Position numbers and translations under genes: made by a program
Assembly: GCF_016583565.1 (NCBI RefSeq)
Contig: NZ_NRRF01000032.1
Coordinates: 1-56,000, forward strand
Source of the DNA: Thiocystis violacea
GTDB taxonomy: Bacteria; Pseudomonadota; Gammaproteobacteria; Chromatiales; Chromatiaceae
DNA length: 56,000 nucleotides
Direction of reading: 5' to 3'
Notes under the pieces: generated by a model
The model's database searches: none
The model's input: the letters and a program-made list of their open reading frames with translations, nothing else
Told to the model about the DNA's origin: nothing
Shown here: positions 18,830 through 30,800 of the stretch, one piece after another
Position numbering within the stretch: position 1 is the first letter of the stretch
Layout of the letters: each line of letters starts with the position of its first letter

Positions 18830-20685
18830 GAACGCGTCCCCTTGACCGTCTTGCCTTTCGCCGCTGTCTTCTCGGACGTCTCCCCGGGCACCGTGCCGCC
18901 CGCCGCTTTGGGATGCTGCAGGAGCCACCAGGTGAGACCGAGCACGCCGCCGAGCAGGAGGTTGCCGCCGAGCAGATAGCCGCCGAGCGCAAGCCAGCGA
19001 ATGGGCGGCTTGGGTGCTCCGTCCTCGGTCTCTTGCGACGGCTCGTCGGGCCTCGGGAAGTCGAAGGTCATGCGATGCGGCTCGGGCTGAACCCTGATGC
19101 TCTCCCCGCCGAGTGTCCGGGCGATGAATTGACTCTTGATGAGGTAGTCCCCGGGGCGTTGGACCGGGACCTTGATCGCGAGCGGCAGCCGCACGGAGGC
19201 GGGGATCTCGACCACGGAGTCCTTGCCGTCCGGACCCTGGATGAGCAGGTAGCCGAGGACGCCCTCGGGGTCGATCAGGTCGGGCTCGCAGCTCAGGGTG
19301 AGCGCGATCCTTGCGCTCGGATCCTCCTCGCTCGGGAGCTGCTGGTCGTAGGCGATGGTGATGGGTGTGCCCGTCACCTTGAAGTGCTTGATGGTCTGAC
19401 GCTTGAAGGTGCCGCCGTCGATCAGCAGCCGCAGCTCGTAGGCGCCTGGCGCGAGTCCCTCGGTGTCGAGTTCGGTCACGAAGCGCCCGCTCTTGGTGTC
19501 CAGCGGCATCTTGATGGCCGAGGGCGCGTCGGCTGGCGCGGCGCTCGGCGGTTGGTCGGTGTCCGCCGCCGCGCCGTCCTCGCGCTGCCCCGGCTCGCTG
19601 GCGGCTGCGCGTGAGACTTCGACCGAGGCCGTCAGGAGCCGCAGCAGATCCTTGCGAACCAGGGGCTGCTGGTGATCGGTCAGCCAGGTTTCGATCTTCG
19701 GCCGTTCGCTCGCGCTCAAGGCGCCTGGAAGCGCGCTGGTGGCGATATCGAGTGCCGTGACCACGACGACACGGTTGTCCGGGTCCTGAACGCCTTTGAG
19801 CTGCCATGTGCCGGCCTCGGGGCTGGAGAGCGTCACCAGGTCGTAACCCGCCTCCGACCGCCAGGCCGCACCCTTCGGCAACTGCTTGGCGGAGATGCGT
19901 TGGCCGCTGGGTGAGATCAGCAACGTCTCGGCGCCCTCGGCACGAAACGCGAGCAAGGTGAATTCGGAGACCTGATCGTCGATCTCGAAGCGGTTGGCCT
20001 TCAGGGGGACGGTGGTCGGCGCGGCCGTCTGCTCCAGCATGTGCAGGAAGACGCGCTGCAGGGCGTCCGCGCTCTGCGCCGTTTCCAGCCAACCGCCGGT
20101 CTCCTTGGACAGCAGGCCCATCAGCGCCATGTCGACCTTGTCCGAGAGGGCCACCGTGTGGACCTGCACGCCCAGTGCCTTAAGCTGTTCGAGCTGCTCT
20201 TTGACGATGCGCTCGCGCGAGGTGGCGTTCTCGCCCGCGTCCTTGGAGACGTCGACCAGACCGTCGGTCAGCAGGACCAGGTGGCGCTCGTCGTCCTTGC
20301 CGGCCGGGCCATCCCACCCGCTCACCGCGGTCTTGATCGCCTGCTCGATGTCGGTCAGCAGGCCGCGCGAATGGATGCGCTCGAGGCGTGCGCTGGTCTT
20401 GCGCTTCCAGGCGGCGTCGACCGTGCCGGGCGGTGCCAGGAGCTCGGTCTTCTCGGCGAACAGCCAGACCCCGGCCTGGGTGCCCGCGGGCAGCAGCTCG
20501 TTGACGAGCCGCAGGGCGGGCACCCGCAGGTTCTGGGGGTCGTTCTGACGCATGCTGCCGGAGACGTCGATCAGTACGCGCACCTCGGTGTTCGCCCAGA
20601 GGCTGTTGCTGATGAGGACGAGCGCCAGGAGCGCGAGCGTGCGCAGCCGCTTGAGTCGCGGGGCGTGCGGGTGTGAGTGCATCAT
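18826..20685 (-). CDS. VWA-domain membrane protein (TIGR03503-like)
   Basis: About 619 residues from ATG 20685, or 632 from a GTG at 20724. It has a signal peptide ending near 'SLWA', then a von Willebrand A domain whose metal-ion site is intact ('LIDVSGSMRQND', DxSxS; later 'LLTDGLVD'). A central beta-rich region and a low-complexity linker follow ('AAADTDQPPSAAPADAPSA'), and a C-terminal transmembrane segment ('WLALGGYLLGGNLLLGGVLGL' region) before a short basic tail. VWA proteins of this sort bind partner proteins in the periplasm. It is third in a four-gene set with a response regulator and kinase. Confidence 0.85.
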
Positions 20686-20737
20686 GCTGTGTATGACGGC
20701 GGCGGGCCGCGATTCTTGAGCCACGGGCCTGCCGATC

Positions 20738-21412
20738 TCAGGGCAGCCAGAGTTCGAAGCAGCCGCCGCTGAGGTTGTGCCCGTTGCTCAAGCGGATGCG
20801 GCCCTTCTTGCCGGCGTTCTGGTGCAGTTCCGCGATGCTGCTCGCGAAGAAGAGCCCGAGCTGGGTGCGCCCGGCGCTCTGCGCGTTTTGCGGCCGCTCC
20901 GCCATGGTTTCCAGAAGTCCGCAGAGCGAGGCTGGAAAACCGCCCCCGTCATCCTCGACGCGGATGACCAGATAGCCGTCTTCCTGGACGGCGTTGACCT
21001 GGATCTGGGTCTTGGCGTAGCGGTGCGCGTTGCCGATGGTGCTGTCGAGGACGCTGCGCACGAGATCGGCGTCGAAGTAGCCGCCGAGGTCATGGTCGCA
21101 GGTATAGCTCAGCTGGACGTCCAGGGCCTCGCAGACGGCCGAGTTGTTGGCAACGATCTCCTCGAGGAAGTCATCGAGATTGTTCTCGGTGACGCGCACC
21201 ACGAGCTGCTGATTGCCGAGCTTGTAGAGCGTCAGCAGTTGGATGAGATTGCTGTTGGCGCGCTGTGCCTCGTGCTTGAGCAAACTGGCCTGGCGCAGAT
21301 CGGCGATCTTGTTGTCCGGGTTGTCGATCAGCTCGTCCAGATTGCCCAGAATCAACCCGAGCGAGTTCTTGATGTCGTGGATGGATGAAGCCAGGATGTC
21401 TGAGAAATCCAT
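20738..21412 (-). CDS. Sensorless histidine kinase-like protein
   Basis: 224 residues with a dimerisation/phosphoacceptor helix ('SSIHDIKNSLGLILGNLDEL', His12) and an HATPase domain: N box around Asn128 ('STIGNAHRYAK'), G1 box 'VEDDGGGFPA', and 'GRTQLGLFFASSIAELH'. There is no transmembrane or sensor domain, so input must come from a partner. It lies 18 bases downstream of a response-regulator gene, the obvious partner, and upstream of the VWA gene. Confidence 0.88.
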   Translation of the reverse strand: MDFSDILASSIHDIKNSLGLILGNLDELIDNPDNKIADLRQASLLKHEAQRANSNLIQLLTLYKLGNQQLVVRVTENNLDDFLEEIVANNSAVCEALDVQLSYTCDHDLGGYFDADLVRSVLDSTIGNAHRYAKTQIQVNAVQEDGYLVIRVEDDGGGFPASLCGLLETMAERPQNAQSAGRTQLGLFFASSIAELHQNAGKKGRIRLSNGHNLSGGCFELWLP

Positions 21413-21430
21413 GCGATCTTGCCCTCGTCG

Positions 21431-23050
21431 TCAGGAAGCCGTGGCTGCGAGATGGCGCAGGCGCGCGATGACGTCGCCGAGACGCCAGTCGTTGGGATCC
21501 AATCCGCGAACCCGCTCGACCAAGTAGCGAACCGCGGAGATGTCTTCCCGCGTCGCGCCGAGTTTCTCCATTTTCATGATGATAGCCTTGGCAGCGTTGA
21601 GGTTGATCGTCTTGTTGGCCGGCATCTCGTCGGCCGCGCCGCTGAGCAGCTGAATGGCGTCGTCGAACTGACCTTGCCTGATCAACCGGACTCCGTCGTT
21701 GTTGGTCTTGACGACGGCTTTCTGGATCTCGCGGATCGCGGTCTCCGCATCGTAGTCGAGCTCCGCTTCACGGCAGACCTGCACCACCTCCATCAGGAGT
21801 TCGTCTTCGTCGTGGTTATTGGCGATCGCCTCATGGATGAGCGCGGTGGCCTTGTCCTGCTCGCCAAGCTGGGCATAGGTCTTGGCCATCTCCAGCATCA
21901 GGCTGGTGGGGCGGCCCGTGCCCGCCATCTGCCGCATGCTTTCCTCGGCCGCCCGCAATGCCTCGGTGGCGCCCTCCATGTCGCCCAGACCCTTCTTGAC
22001 GAAGGCGGTCGCCGTGGCGGCATAGAGCTTGGCCTCCTGCTCCGCCGCGAAGGTCTTGACCATCTCGCCGATGACCTTCAGGGCCTCGACATGCTTGCCG
22101 TTGGCCGATTTCGCTTTCGCCAGACCGGCGAAGAGCGATGGATGATTCAACGCCGAGTGTTTGGCAAGCGCGACCGCTCTGCCGAAGGCGTGCTCCGCTT
22201 CCTCGCTGTTGCCGTTGCTCAGCGCGAGCGTCCCGAGCAGCTGCTGGCGCGACAGCCCGCGTGGGGAGAGCCTGGCGGCGTTCTTGAGGATCTCTTCGGC
22301 CTCAGCGAAGTGCTGGAGCGCCGTTTGGGTCTTGGCCAGCCAGTCGTAGGCCGCGACCATGTTCGTGTCGAGCGTCAGCAGATGCTCGAAGACCTCTTGG
22401 GCCTGCGCGTACTTCTTCTGCCAGAAGAGCACCTTGCCGAGTCCCAGCCGCGCCCAGGGCAGCTCGCGCGCGTTCAGAACCTCCTCGAAGAGCGCCTTGG
22501 CCTCGTCGTAGCGCTTCGCGGTGAGCAGGATCTCGGTCTTGGTGCGGATAAGCTCGGAGAGATTCTTGGGCTTGGCCTCGATGAGCCCGTCGAGCGCCTT
22601 GAGCGCGGCCCCGTAGCTCTTGGTGAGCAGCGCCTTGTTGACCTGGGACAAATTGGCCTTGAGGGCGAAGAGCTTGGTCAGGCGCGTCTTGAGCAGCTCC
22701 TTGGTGAACGGCTTGGCGAGATAGCTGTCCGGCGAGTATTCGATGGCGCTCATGACCATCTCGCGCGTGTTCTCGGCGGTGATCATGATGAAAAGGCTGT
22801 CGACGCCGAGCAGCTGACGATAGCGTGCCTCTTCGAGCACCTGTTGGCCATCCTTGCCGGGGCCTAGGTTGTAGTCGCAGAGGACGACATCGAAGCTCTT
22901 GTGCGCGAGCTGAGTCATGGCGTCCTGGCCATCGCGTGCCTGCTCCAGCTTGACCACGCCGAGTGAGCGCAGCAAATTCCTGATCGCCGAGCGCATGTCG
23001 GCGAAGTCGTCGATGATCAGGAAGGACTTATCGGAAAAATCGTTCGCCAT
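21431..23050 (-). CDS. Response regulator with tetratricopeptide-repeat output
   Basis: 539 residues. The receiver domain (about 1-125) has all key residues: Asp14/Asp15, phosphoacceptor Asp59 ('VVLCDYNLG'), Thr91 and Lys113 ('YLAKPFT'). The rest is a TPR superhelix ('YDEAKALFEEVLNA', 'YAQAQEVFEHLLTLD', 'FAEAEEILKNAARLSP' and so on) and there is no DNA-binding domain, so it acts through protein contacts. ATG 23050 is preferred over 23065 because the receiver strand follows directly. It is first of the four-gene set ending at 17891 and lies 150 bases downstream of purD. Confidence 0.9.
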   Translation of the reverse strand: MANDFSDKSFLIIDDFADMRSAIRNLLRSLGVVKLEQARDGQDAMTQLAHKSFDVVLCDYNLGPGKDGQQVLEEARYRQLLGVDSLFIMITAENTREMVMSAIEYSPDSYLAKPFTKELLKTRLTKLFALKANLSQVNKALLTKSYGAALKALDGLIEAKPKNLSELIRTKTEILLTAKRYDEAKALFEEVLNARELPWARLGLGKVLFWQKKYAQAQEVFEHLLTLDTNMVAAYDWLAKTQTALQHFAEAEEILKNAARLSPRGLSRQQLLGTLALSNGNSEEAEHAFGRAVALAKHSALNHPSLFAGLAKAKSANGKHVEALKVIGEMVKTFAAEQEAKLYAATATAFVKKGLGDMEGATEALRAAEESMRQMAGTGRPTSLMLEMAKTYAQLGEQDKATALIHEAIANNHDEDELLMEVVQVCREAELDYDAETAIREIQKAVVKTNNDGVRLIRQGQFDDAIQLLSGAADEMPANKTINLNAAKAIIMKMEKLGATREDISAVRYLVERVRGLDPNDWRLGDVIARLRHLAATAS

Positions 23051-23200
23051 TTGAGTGCGCTCCACACGCGAGACATCGGCCGAGAGGGTCGACCGAACGC
23101 TGGGCCGCGACCCTGCGCCCGCATCCAGACGACTGCTCCTCGGCTCTAGGTCCTCATGTTACGCGCCGGGTTGGCGGGGCGCGACGCCCCGAGGACCGGC

Positions 23201-24484
23201 TCAGGACTCCCGCGCGATGGCCCGATGCCCGATGTCGCGTCGGCAGTAGCAATCGTCCCAATGAATGCGATCGACGGCCTGATAGGCGAGTGTGTGCGCG
23301 GATGCGATGTCCTGTCCGAGAGCTGTGACACAAAGCACGCGTCCGCCACTGGTGACGACGGTCTCATCTTGCTCTTTGGTACCCGCGTGGAAGACCTTGG
23401 CCAGGGTTGGCGGCACGTCCTCGAGTCCGGAGATCGGCTTTCCGCTCTCGTACTGATCAGGATAGCCGCCCGCCGCCATGACGACGCCGAGCGCCGGACG
23501 CGGATCCCAGTCGGCGCTGACCTTGTCGAGCCGCCCCGCGAGCGCGGTCTGGCAGAGCGCGACCAGATCGGATTGGAGTCGCATCAGGAGCGGCTGTGTT
23601 TCGGGGTCGCCCATGCGGCAGTTGAACTCCAGCACCTTGGGCGCCCCGTCCGGGGCGATCATGACGCCGGCGTAGAGGAAGCCGAGGTAGGCAATGCCCT
23701 CGCTGGCGAGACCGCGCACCGTGGGCTCCATCACCTCGCGCATGATGCGCGCGTGGACCTCTGGCGTGACCACGGGGGCGGGTGAATAGGCACCCATGCC
23801 GCCGGTGTTGGGGCCCTGGTCGCCGTCGTCGCGCGCCTTGTGGTCCTGCGAGGAGGCCATGGGCAGGATGTGGCGGCCATCGATCATGGCGATGAAGCTG
23901 GCCTCCTCGCCGGTCAGATACTCCTCGATGACCACCCGGGCCCCGGCGTTGCCGAAACGCCCGGCGCCGAGCATGTCGCGGACGGCGTCTTCGGCCGTCG
24001 TCAGGTCGTCGGCCAGGATCACGCCCTTGCCGGCCGCCAGCCCATCGGCCTTGACCACGATGGGCGCGCCGACCTGCCTGAGATAATCGAGCGCGGGCGC
24101 GATCTCCGTGAAGACCCCATAGGCGGCGGTCGGGATGCCGTGGCGGGCCAGGAAGTCCTTGGTGAAGGCCTTGGAGCCTTCCAGTTGGGCCGCCGCCTGA
24201 GTTGGGCCGAAGCAGGGCAGTCCAGCGGCCTGGAAGGCATCGACGAGGCCGGCGACCAAGGGCGCCTCCGGGCCGACGATGGTCAGCCCGATCGACTCCT
24301 CGCGCGCGAAGTCCAGCAGTCCCTGGATGTCGTCCGCCGGGATGGGGACGTTCTCCAAGTCCGGCTCGCGGGCGGTACCGCCGTTGCCGGGCGCGACGAA
24401 GACCTTATCGGCCAGGGGGGATTGGGCGGCTTTCCAGGCGAGTGCATGCTCGCGCCCGCCACCGCCGATGATCAGAACTTTCAT
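23201..24484 (-). CDS. purD: Phosphoribosylamine-glycine ligase
   Basis: PurD joins phosphoribosylamine and glycine in purine synthesis. The 427-residue ATP-grasp protein starts 'MKVLIIGGGGREHALAWK' and shows 'IVGPEAPLVAGLVD', 'IVVKADGLAAGKGVILA', 'NTGGMGAYSPAPVV' and 'EFNCRMGDPETQ'. In Pseudomonas it directly follows purH; here purH is about 10 kb away, beyond the giant gene and an lpxA-like gene. Confidence 0.97.
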   Translation of the reverse strand: MKVLIIGGGGREHALAWKAAQSPLADKVFVAPGNGGTAREPDLENVPIPADDIQGLLDFAREESIGLTIVGPEAPLVAGLVDAFQAAGLPCFGPTQAAAQLEGSKAFTKDFLARHGIPTAAYGVFTEIAPALDYLRQVGAPIVVKADGLAAGKGVILADDLTTAEDAVRDMLGAGRFGNAGARVVIEEYLTGEEASFIAMIDGRHILPMASSQDHKARDDGDQGPNTGGMGAYSPAPVVTPEVHARIMREVMEPTVRGLASEGIAYLGFLYAGVMIAPDGAPKVLEFNCRMGDPETQPLLMRLQSDLVALCQTALAGRLDKVSADWDPRPALGVVMAAGGYPDQYESGKPISGLEDVPPTLAKVFHAGTKEQDETVVTSGGRVLCVTALGQDIASAHTLAYQAVDRIHWDDCYCRRDIGHRAIARES

Positions 24485-24842
24485 GCAATTCTCCGCAAGG
24501 TGCGTCCTGCACACCCCATGCATCGACAGGATTTGCAAGATTGATAGGACGGACGAGAGTTGTTGCCCATTGTAGCCGAACTGGAGTCTTGCCCTTTGGG
24601 AGCGGGCGTGCGCCCGGCCGGGCGGGGCTTCGCCAGCGCGCAGTCGGATGAAGGCGTGAACCCGGGCGAACTCTGGGACACCTCGACGATGTCGGATTCA
24701 AATGTCGAAAACGTGATCGAGCTCACTGTAGTCAACGCCGTGCGTACAGTATGGTCCTGGCTTCGTGCGCCCAGCGTGGATGCTGTTGGTGATGGCAGGG
24801 TGCTTGATTCGAGTCTAAGGAACCTGTGCGGGAGTTCAGCGG
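24485..24842. other. Divergent upstream region of purD and giant gene
   Basis: 358 bases between divergent genes, so it must carry promoters for both, but I cannot define convincing -35/-10 pairs or operators. A GC-rich stretch (about 24600-24640) and a more AT-rich patch (about 24690-24760) are visible. No gene or RNA is recognised. Confidence 0.5.
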
Positions 24843-27800
24843 ATGCTGCAAGCAACACCTTCGTCTGGTCGTTTCGTCTCCTCTTTGTTGTCGTCCGCAC
24901 TTGTCGCGTGCTGTCGACGCTCCCTCGGCCTTCTGCCGAGCCTTCTTTTGCTCTGGGTGGCATCGCTCTCACCGGCATTCGCCGCTGACAGCCTCACGGG
25001 TACGCTTCTGACCGGCAAGGATAGCTCTCACGCGCTGACGGTGCCGGCTGGTCAGAAGGGGCTCCGCATCGTCCTGTCGGCGACCGCCAATGCGGACGTT
25101 TCCCTCTACCGAGATCTGCCGGATCCCAGCCCGGATACTCGAATTGGCACGAGCTCCAATGCCCAGCTCCATAGCTTCCATGTGTCCGAGGCCGACCTCT
25201 CGCCGGGCGATGCCTACTACATCCAGATTCATGCCGATGCCTATCTGGAGTACACCCTGAGCTGGGAGTGGGTCTATGCCTACGATCTGACGTGGGATCC
25301 CGGTACCTCCGAGAGCGGAACCATCGCATTCAACCAACCGGATACCTTTGGCGGCGACTATCTGCTGCGCATCACCAGCCGCACCAGTGCCAACGGCGTG
25401 TGGCGTCATGCGCTGACGGTCACCGGCGGTGAAGCGGATCTGTATCTGAAGCAAGGCTCCGCACCCACCGGGACGAATACGGGGAGCTATCGCTCCTCGC
25501 GTTCCGGATCCGATGGCTTCGTGCTCGACGATCGGCAGTTTCAAGACAACCAGACCTGGTACTACCGGGTGCATGCCGCGCCCGGTTCCCGATGGAAGTT
25601 GGTCAGCGGCGACATCCATGTCCATGACCTCGGCGTCCTGGCCAGCGATGCCAGCAGTGGCAGCGGCGATGTCACCATCGGGCCGGAAGGCACCGTCTAT
25701 TTCAAGACATCCATCGAGGCCCCCACCGGCGATGATGCCACCCAGGCCTGGCGCCTCTGGTTGAAGGGGGCCGATTTGCCGATCTTGGTGGAAAAGAATA
25801 ACGCACCGACCAGCACCGCCAAGGAAAAGACCGCCCAAGGCCAGATGCTGCTGGTTCCGACTTACCTCCAAAGCAATCTCTATTTCGTTGGCGTGCCGGG
25901 CGATCCAGGGACCACGTTGGCGCTGGATTCGCGCAAGCATGCGATCCTTCCGCTGGCTTTCAGTGGCGGTACCGTCTCCGGCCGCGACGATGGTGGTTAC
26001 GGTTTCGTGACCTACCGGGTCGATGTGCCCATCGAGCAGATTGGCTGGGAGATTACCCTAACCCCCGGCAGCGGCAATCCCGAACTCTATGTACGTCACG
26101 GGGACATTCCCAACCAGTGGAATAACGACGGCCTTTCAGAGAACGTGACGGGGATCAAGGACAGCCTGACCCTGGTGCCGGATAGCAAGAGTCGGCCCTC
26201 ATTGACCGACGGCGCCTGGTATATCACCGTTTTTGGTAACGGGAGCTTTACCTACGACCTCGGCAACAAGAACCCGGATGTCGACGTCAAACCCTTCATC
26301 AACAGCCCGACACCGATCATCAATGACGTTGCTCATCGGGATCATGTGGGTTGGCGCTATTACCGGGTTGACGATATCAACACGCAGCTCCAGTACCTCG
26401 GCTGGGAGCTCGAGTTGTCCGCCCAGCAAGCGGGGACCGAAATTGCTGTGAGACGCAATGCCCTGCCGTCCCGCTGGAATTATCGTACCGACGGCGGTAC
26501 GACGCTTAGGGGCAGTGCGCACCTCGATGCCAGCAGTACCTCCGGTCTGCTGCAACGGCCCCGCCACCAGGCGGATGTCTGGTATATCGGTATCTATCAA
26601 CCGGAGCGGGCGCTGGGTGCCTTCGAGTTGGAGACCCGATCGGTCCCAAGCCAGAACCTGGCGTTCAATGGTGGCAGCAAAACGGTCACGGCTCAGAGGG
26701 GCACGGACTGGCGTTTCTTTAAGGTTAACGTGCCCTCGGATCCCAAGGGCTGGGATCTACGCTTGACCGATGTGAGCGGCGGGCAGCCCGGGCTGGTGGT
26801 GTGCCGGGAGCTGTTGCCGGATGGCTTTACGACCACGAGCGGCATCAACAGCAACTCCGTCTGGGCAAGTGGTGCCTGTTGGGCGGCCGCGGCGGATTGG
26901 ACGGGTCGTTCCTCGTCGCCAACCGGCGAGAATGAGCAATACCGGATCCTGGCGATGGGCATGGGCGCTCCCTTGCAGGCGGGCACCTACTATGTCGGCG
27001 TGGGTTCGAAATCGGGCACAGTGGCGCTGAGCTACCGACTGCTCAGTCGCGGCATCGGCGCGGGGAACGACAGCCAAGGCCAGCCTTGGGCGATCCAGAT
27101 CCGGGATCTGGCCTTTGTCGGAGGTTCGCTCTCCGGTACGGATCTGGCTCCTCGCGAGGCGGCCTACTATCGGGTGAGCGTGCCCGCGGATCTGGACAGT
27201 TGGTCGCTGGAGATGGTGCCTAGCGCTATGGGTGAGGCACTGATGGCGGTGCGTAAGGATGTCCTGCCAAACATCACCGCCAGCGCAAGCGCCAGGACCG
27301 ACAGCACCTCCTACACCGGTATCAAGCGCCAGAAAACGGGCCAGGAATTCTTCTACAAATACGCCGACAACCGTGAAACCACGATCACGCCCGGAGACTA
27401 TTTCATCGCGGTGGTGAGCGAGGGTCAGCAGCCCGAGAGTAGCAGCAAGGTGGGCGTGAGTCCGGTCGCTTACACCCTGGCCAGTCAGGGTCGGATGCCC
27501 GTTTCGGACAAGACGGCGACGCCTGTCTCTGCTGCCTCGCCCGTGACCTGGCTGCTCCAGAGTGCCGCCTACGGTCAGCAGAAGGTCTATCGTTTTCGGG
27601 TCCCGACAGGGCTGTCAGCCCTGGAAGTCCGGTTGCGTAATCGCAGCGGCAATCCGCTGATGGCAGTGTATCGGTCAGATCTGAATACCGGGCTGATCCC
27701 TGACGCTAATAGCGGCAGCTACGCAGCCGAGGAGGGCGGTCAAACGCGTATTGGCGCCCATGCGGAATTGCTCACCTTTGTCCAGCCGGCGGCGGGCGAC

Positions 27801-30800
27801 TACACCTTGGTCGTGGCGGCCGATAAGGCGTCGAACCTTGAGGCTAACGCCAGCTTTGACGTGGAGGTCACTGCAACGGCCGAATCGGTCTTCCGCTTCA
27901 ATGGGGGATTGGCCACCGTCGCCGATCAGGAGGCGGCAAGCTGGCGGTACTATCAGGTGATGGTGCCCGCTGATGCCAAGGGATGGGACCTGCGTCTGAA
28001 GGATGTGACCTCGGGGCAGCCTGGTCTGGTGGTCTGTCGGGACGTCTTGCCGGGCAGCTTCGCCACCACCGGCGGTCTCTCCAGCAAAGACCAATGGGCG
28101 CGCGGGAGTTGCTGGGCCGCCGATGCGGATTGGACGGGTCGCTCCTTCTCGGCCACCGGCGCGAATGAGCAATACCGGATCCTGGCGATGGGCATGGGCT
28201 CACCCCTGGAGGCGGGCACCTATTACGTCGGGGTCAGTGCGCGGGCGGGCACCAACCCGCTGAGCTATACCCTGCACAGCCGTGGCATCGGCGTGGGCAA
28301 TGACGGCGACCGCCAGCCCTGGGCGATTCAGATCCGCGATCTGGGCGCTTTCAGCGGCGGCAGCCTCTCGACAACCGGCCTAGCGCCGCGTGAGGCAGCC
28401 TACTACCGAGTGACCGTGCCGGCGGACCAAGACAGTTGGTCGCTGGCAATGGTCCCGACCCTGGGCGAGGCGCTGATGGCGGCGCGCCATGCCGTGCTTC
28501 CGAACATCACCGCAAGCAACAGCGCCACTGCGCAGACCGACAGCACCGCCTTCAATGGCGTCAAGCGGCAAAAGAGCGGCCGAGAGTTCTTCTACAAATA
28601 TGCCTCGAACGGGGACCCCATCATCCTGCCCGGCGATTACTACATCGCGGTCGTGAGCGAAGGGCGGAACCCGGAAAGCAGTACCAAGGTCGGCACCGAT
28701 ACAGTGAGTTACACCCTGACCAGTGAGGGACGGATGCCGGTGGCGGACAAGACGGCGACGCCCTTGTCGACCAGTCAGCCCGTGATCTGGCTGGGTCAGA
28801 CGTCCTTGTATGGTCAGCAGAAGGCCTATCGGTTCCGCGTGCCGGCGGGCCTGCCTGCATTGGAGATCCGTTTGAAGGATCGTGTGGGCAATCCGCTGAT
28901 GGCGGTCTACCGCGCCGAGGCGGGCGCGGGTTTGTTCCCCGACGCCTACGTCAGTGGCTATGTCGCTGACGAGGGTGGTCAAACCAGAATTGCCTCCGGC
29001 GCTGAGTTGATCACACTTGCCCAACCGGCGGCGGGCGACTACACCCTGGTGGTCGCCGCCGACAAGGCGTCGAACGTCGAGGCCGATGCCGGCTATACGG
29101 TCGAAGTGATCGCGCAGACCGAGTCGGTCTTTCGCTTCAATGGAGGCACGGCGACGGTCGCTGAGCAGGAGCCGGCGACCTGGCGCTATTTCCAAGTGGA
29201 GGTGCCCGCGGATACCAAGGGCTGGGATCTGCGCCTCAAGGATGTCACCTCGGGGCAACCGGGCCTGGTGGTCTGCCGCGACGTCTCGCCAAGCAGCTTC
29301 GCCAGCAGCAACCTCTATAACGGGAGTGTTTGGCCGAGCGGTGCCTGCTGGGCGGCCGATTCTGACTGGACGGGCCGCAGCTCGTCGGCCTCGGGCGAGG
29401 ACGAGCAATACCGCATCCTGGCGATGGGCATGGGCTCGCCGCTGGAGGCCGGCACATACTATATCGGTGTGAGCACCAAGGCGCGCGCGCCAGCCGCGCC
29501 GCTGAGCTATACCCTGCAGAGCCGGGGCATCGGGGCCGGCGACGACAGTGATGGCCTCCCGTGGGCGATTCAGATCCAGGATCTGCCCTTCACCGGCGGG
29601 ACGCTTTCAGGTGCGGATCTGGCGCCGCGCGAAGCCGCCTACTATCGCGTGACGGTGCCGGAGCACCAGGATTCCTGGTCGCTGACCCTGGAGCCGACCT
29701 TGGGTGAATCCCTACTCGCAATTCGTGAAGCGGTGCTGCCAAACGTCAAGGCGAGCAGCAGTGCGAGCAGTAAGAGCGACAGCACGGCATACGCCGGTAT
29801 CAAGCGCCAGAAGACCGGTCGCGAGTTCTTCTACAAATACGCCTATGACAGAGAAGCCACGATCAAGCCGGGCGACTATTACATCGCGGTGGTCAGCGAG
29901 GGGCTAGATCCCGAGACGAGCACCAAGGTCGGCTCGGAGACGGTCAGTTTCTCTCTGACCAGTCAGGGTCGAATGCCAGTGGCAAATAAGACGGCGACAC
30001 CCCTGTCGGCCAGTGCGCCGGTGACCTGGCTCGGCCAGACGGCCTTGTACGGTCAACAGAAGGCCTATCGGTTCCGCGTGCCGGCGGGCCTGCCGGCACT
30101 GGAGATCCGTCTCAAGAACCGCGTCGGGAATCCCCAGGTGGCGCTCTATCGCGCCGACGTGGATGCGGGATTGCTGCCGACGGCCTATGTCAGCGGCTAT
30201 GTGGCACATGAAGGCGGTCAATCGCGCACGGCCTATGATGCGGCGCTGATGACTCTTCCACAGCCGGCGGCGGGAGATTACACCCTGGTCGTGGCGGCCG
30301 ATAAGGCCGGGATTGCCGAAGCCGATGCCAGCTTTGATCTCGCCATCAGCGTTCGCGAGCCTAGGGGCATCGACTTCGTGACCCCAATGCTTCCTGACCC
30401 CGGCGCTGGCGAGGATCCCTACGACTATGTCGAAGGAACCCTCGTCGACAATCAATCCGCTTTCTTTCGTGTGGAAGTCCCGGAAGGGACCATCGGCTGG
30501 AGACTCTGGCTCTACGCGGACATCGGTGATGCCACACTGCGCTTCCGGAAGGATGGGGTTCCCAATGGGGACAGCAATACCCTCGCCAGCAGCACCGTGG
30601 AAACCATGTTGACGGCGCCCTATCTGACGCCGGGAACCTGGTTCGTGGAGGTCATCGCAAAGGGTCTGACCGATTTCCGGTTACGCAGCGAGAGTCTCGA
30701 GCCGCTGCGCACCTGGAAGATGCCGCCGGCTGTGCTCACGGGCACTTGGGCGGCGGCGACCCATCCTGGGCTCACGGCCCCGCAGATCGGTGATTCCGGC

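Noticed and set aside
23170..23205. GGGGCGCGACGCCCC hairpin after purD as a terminator
   Set aside because: Only a 5-bp stem and no T-tract; too weak to list.
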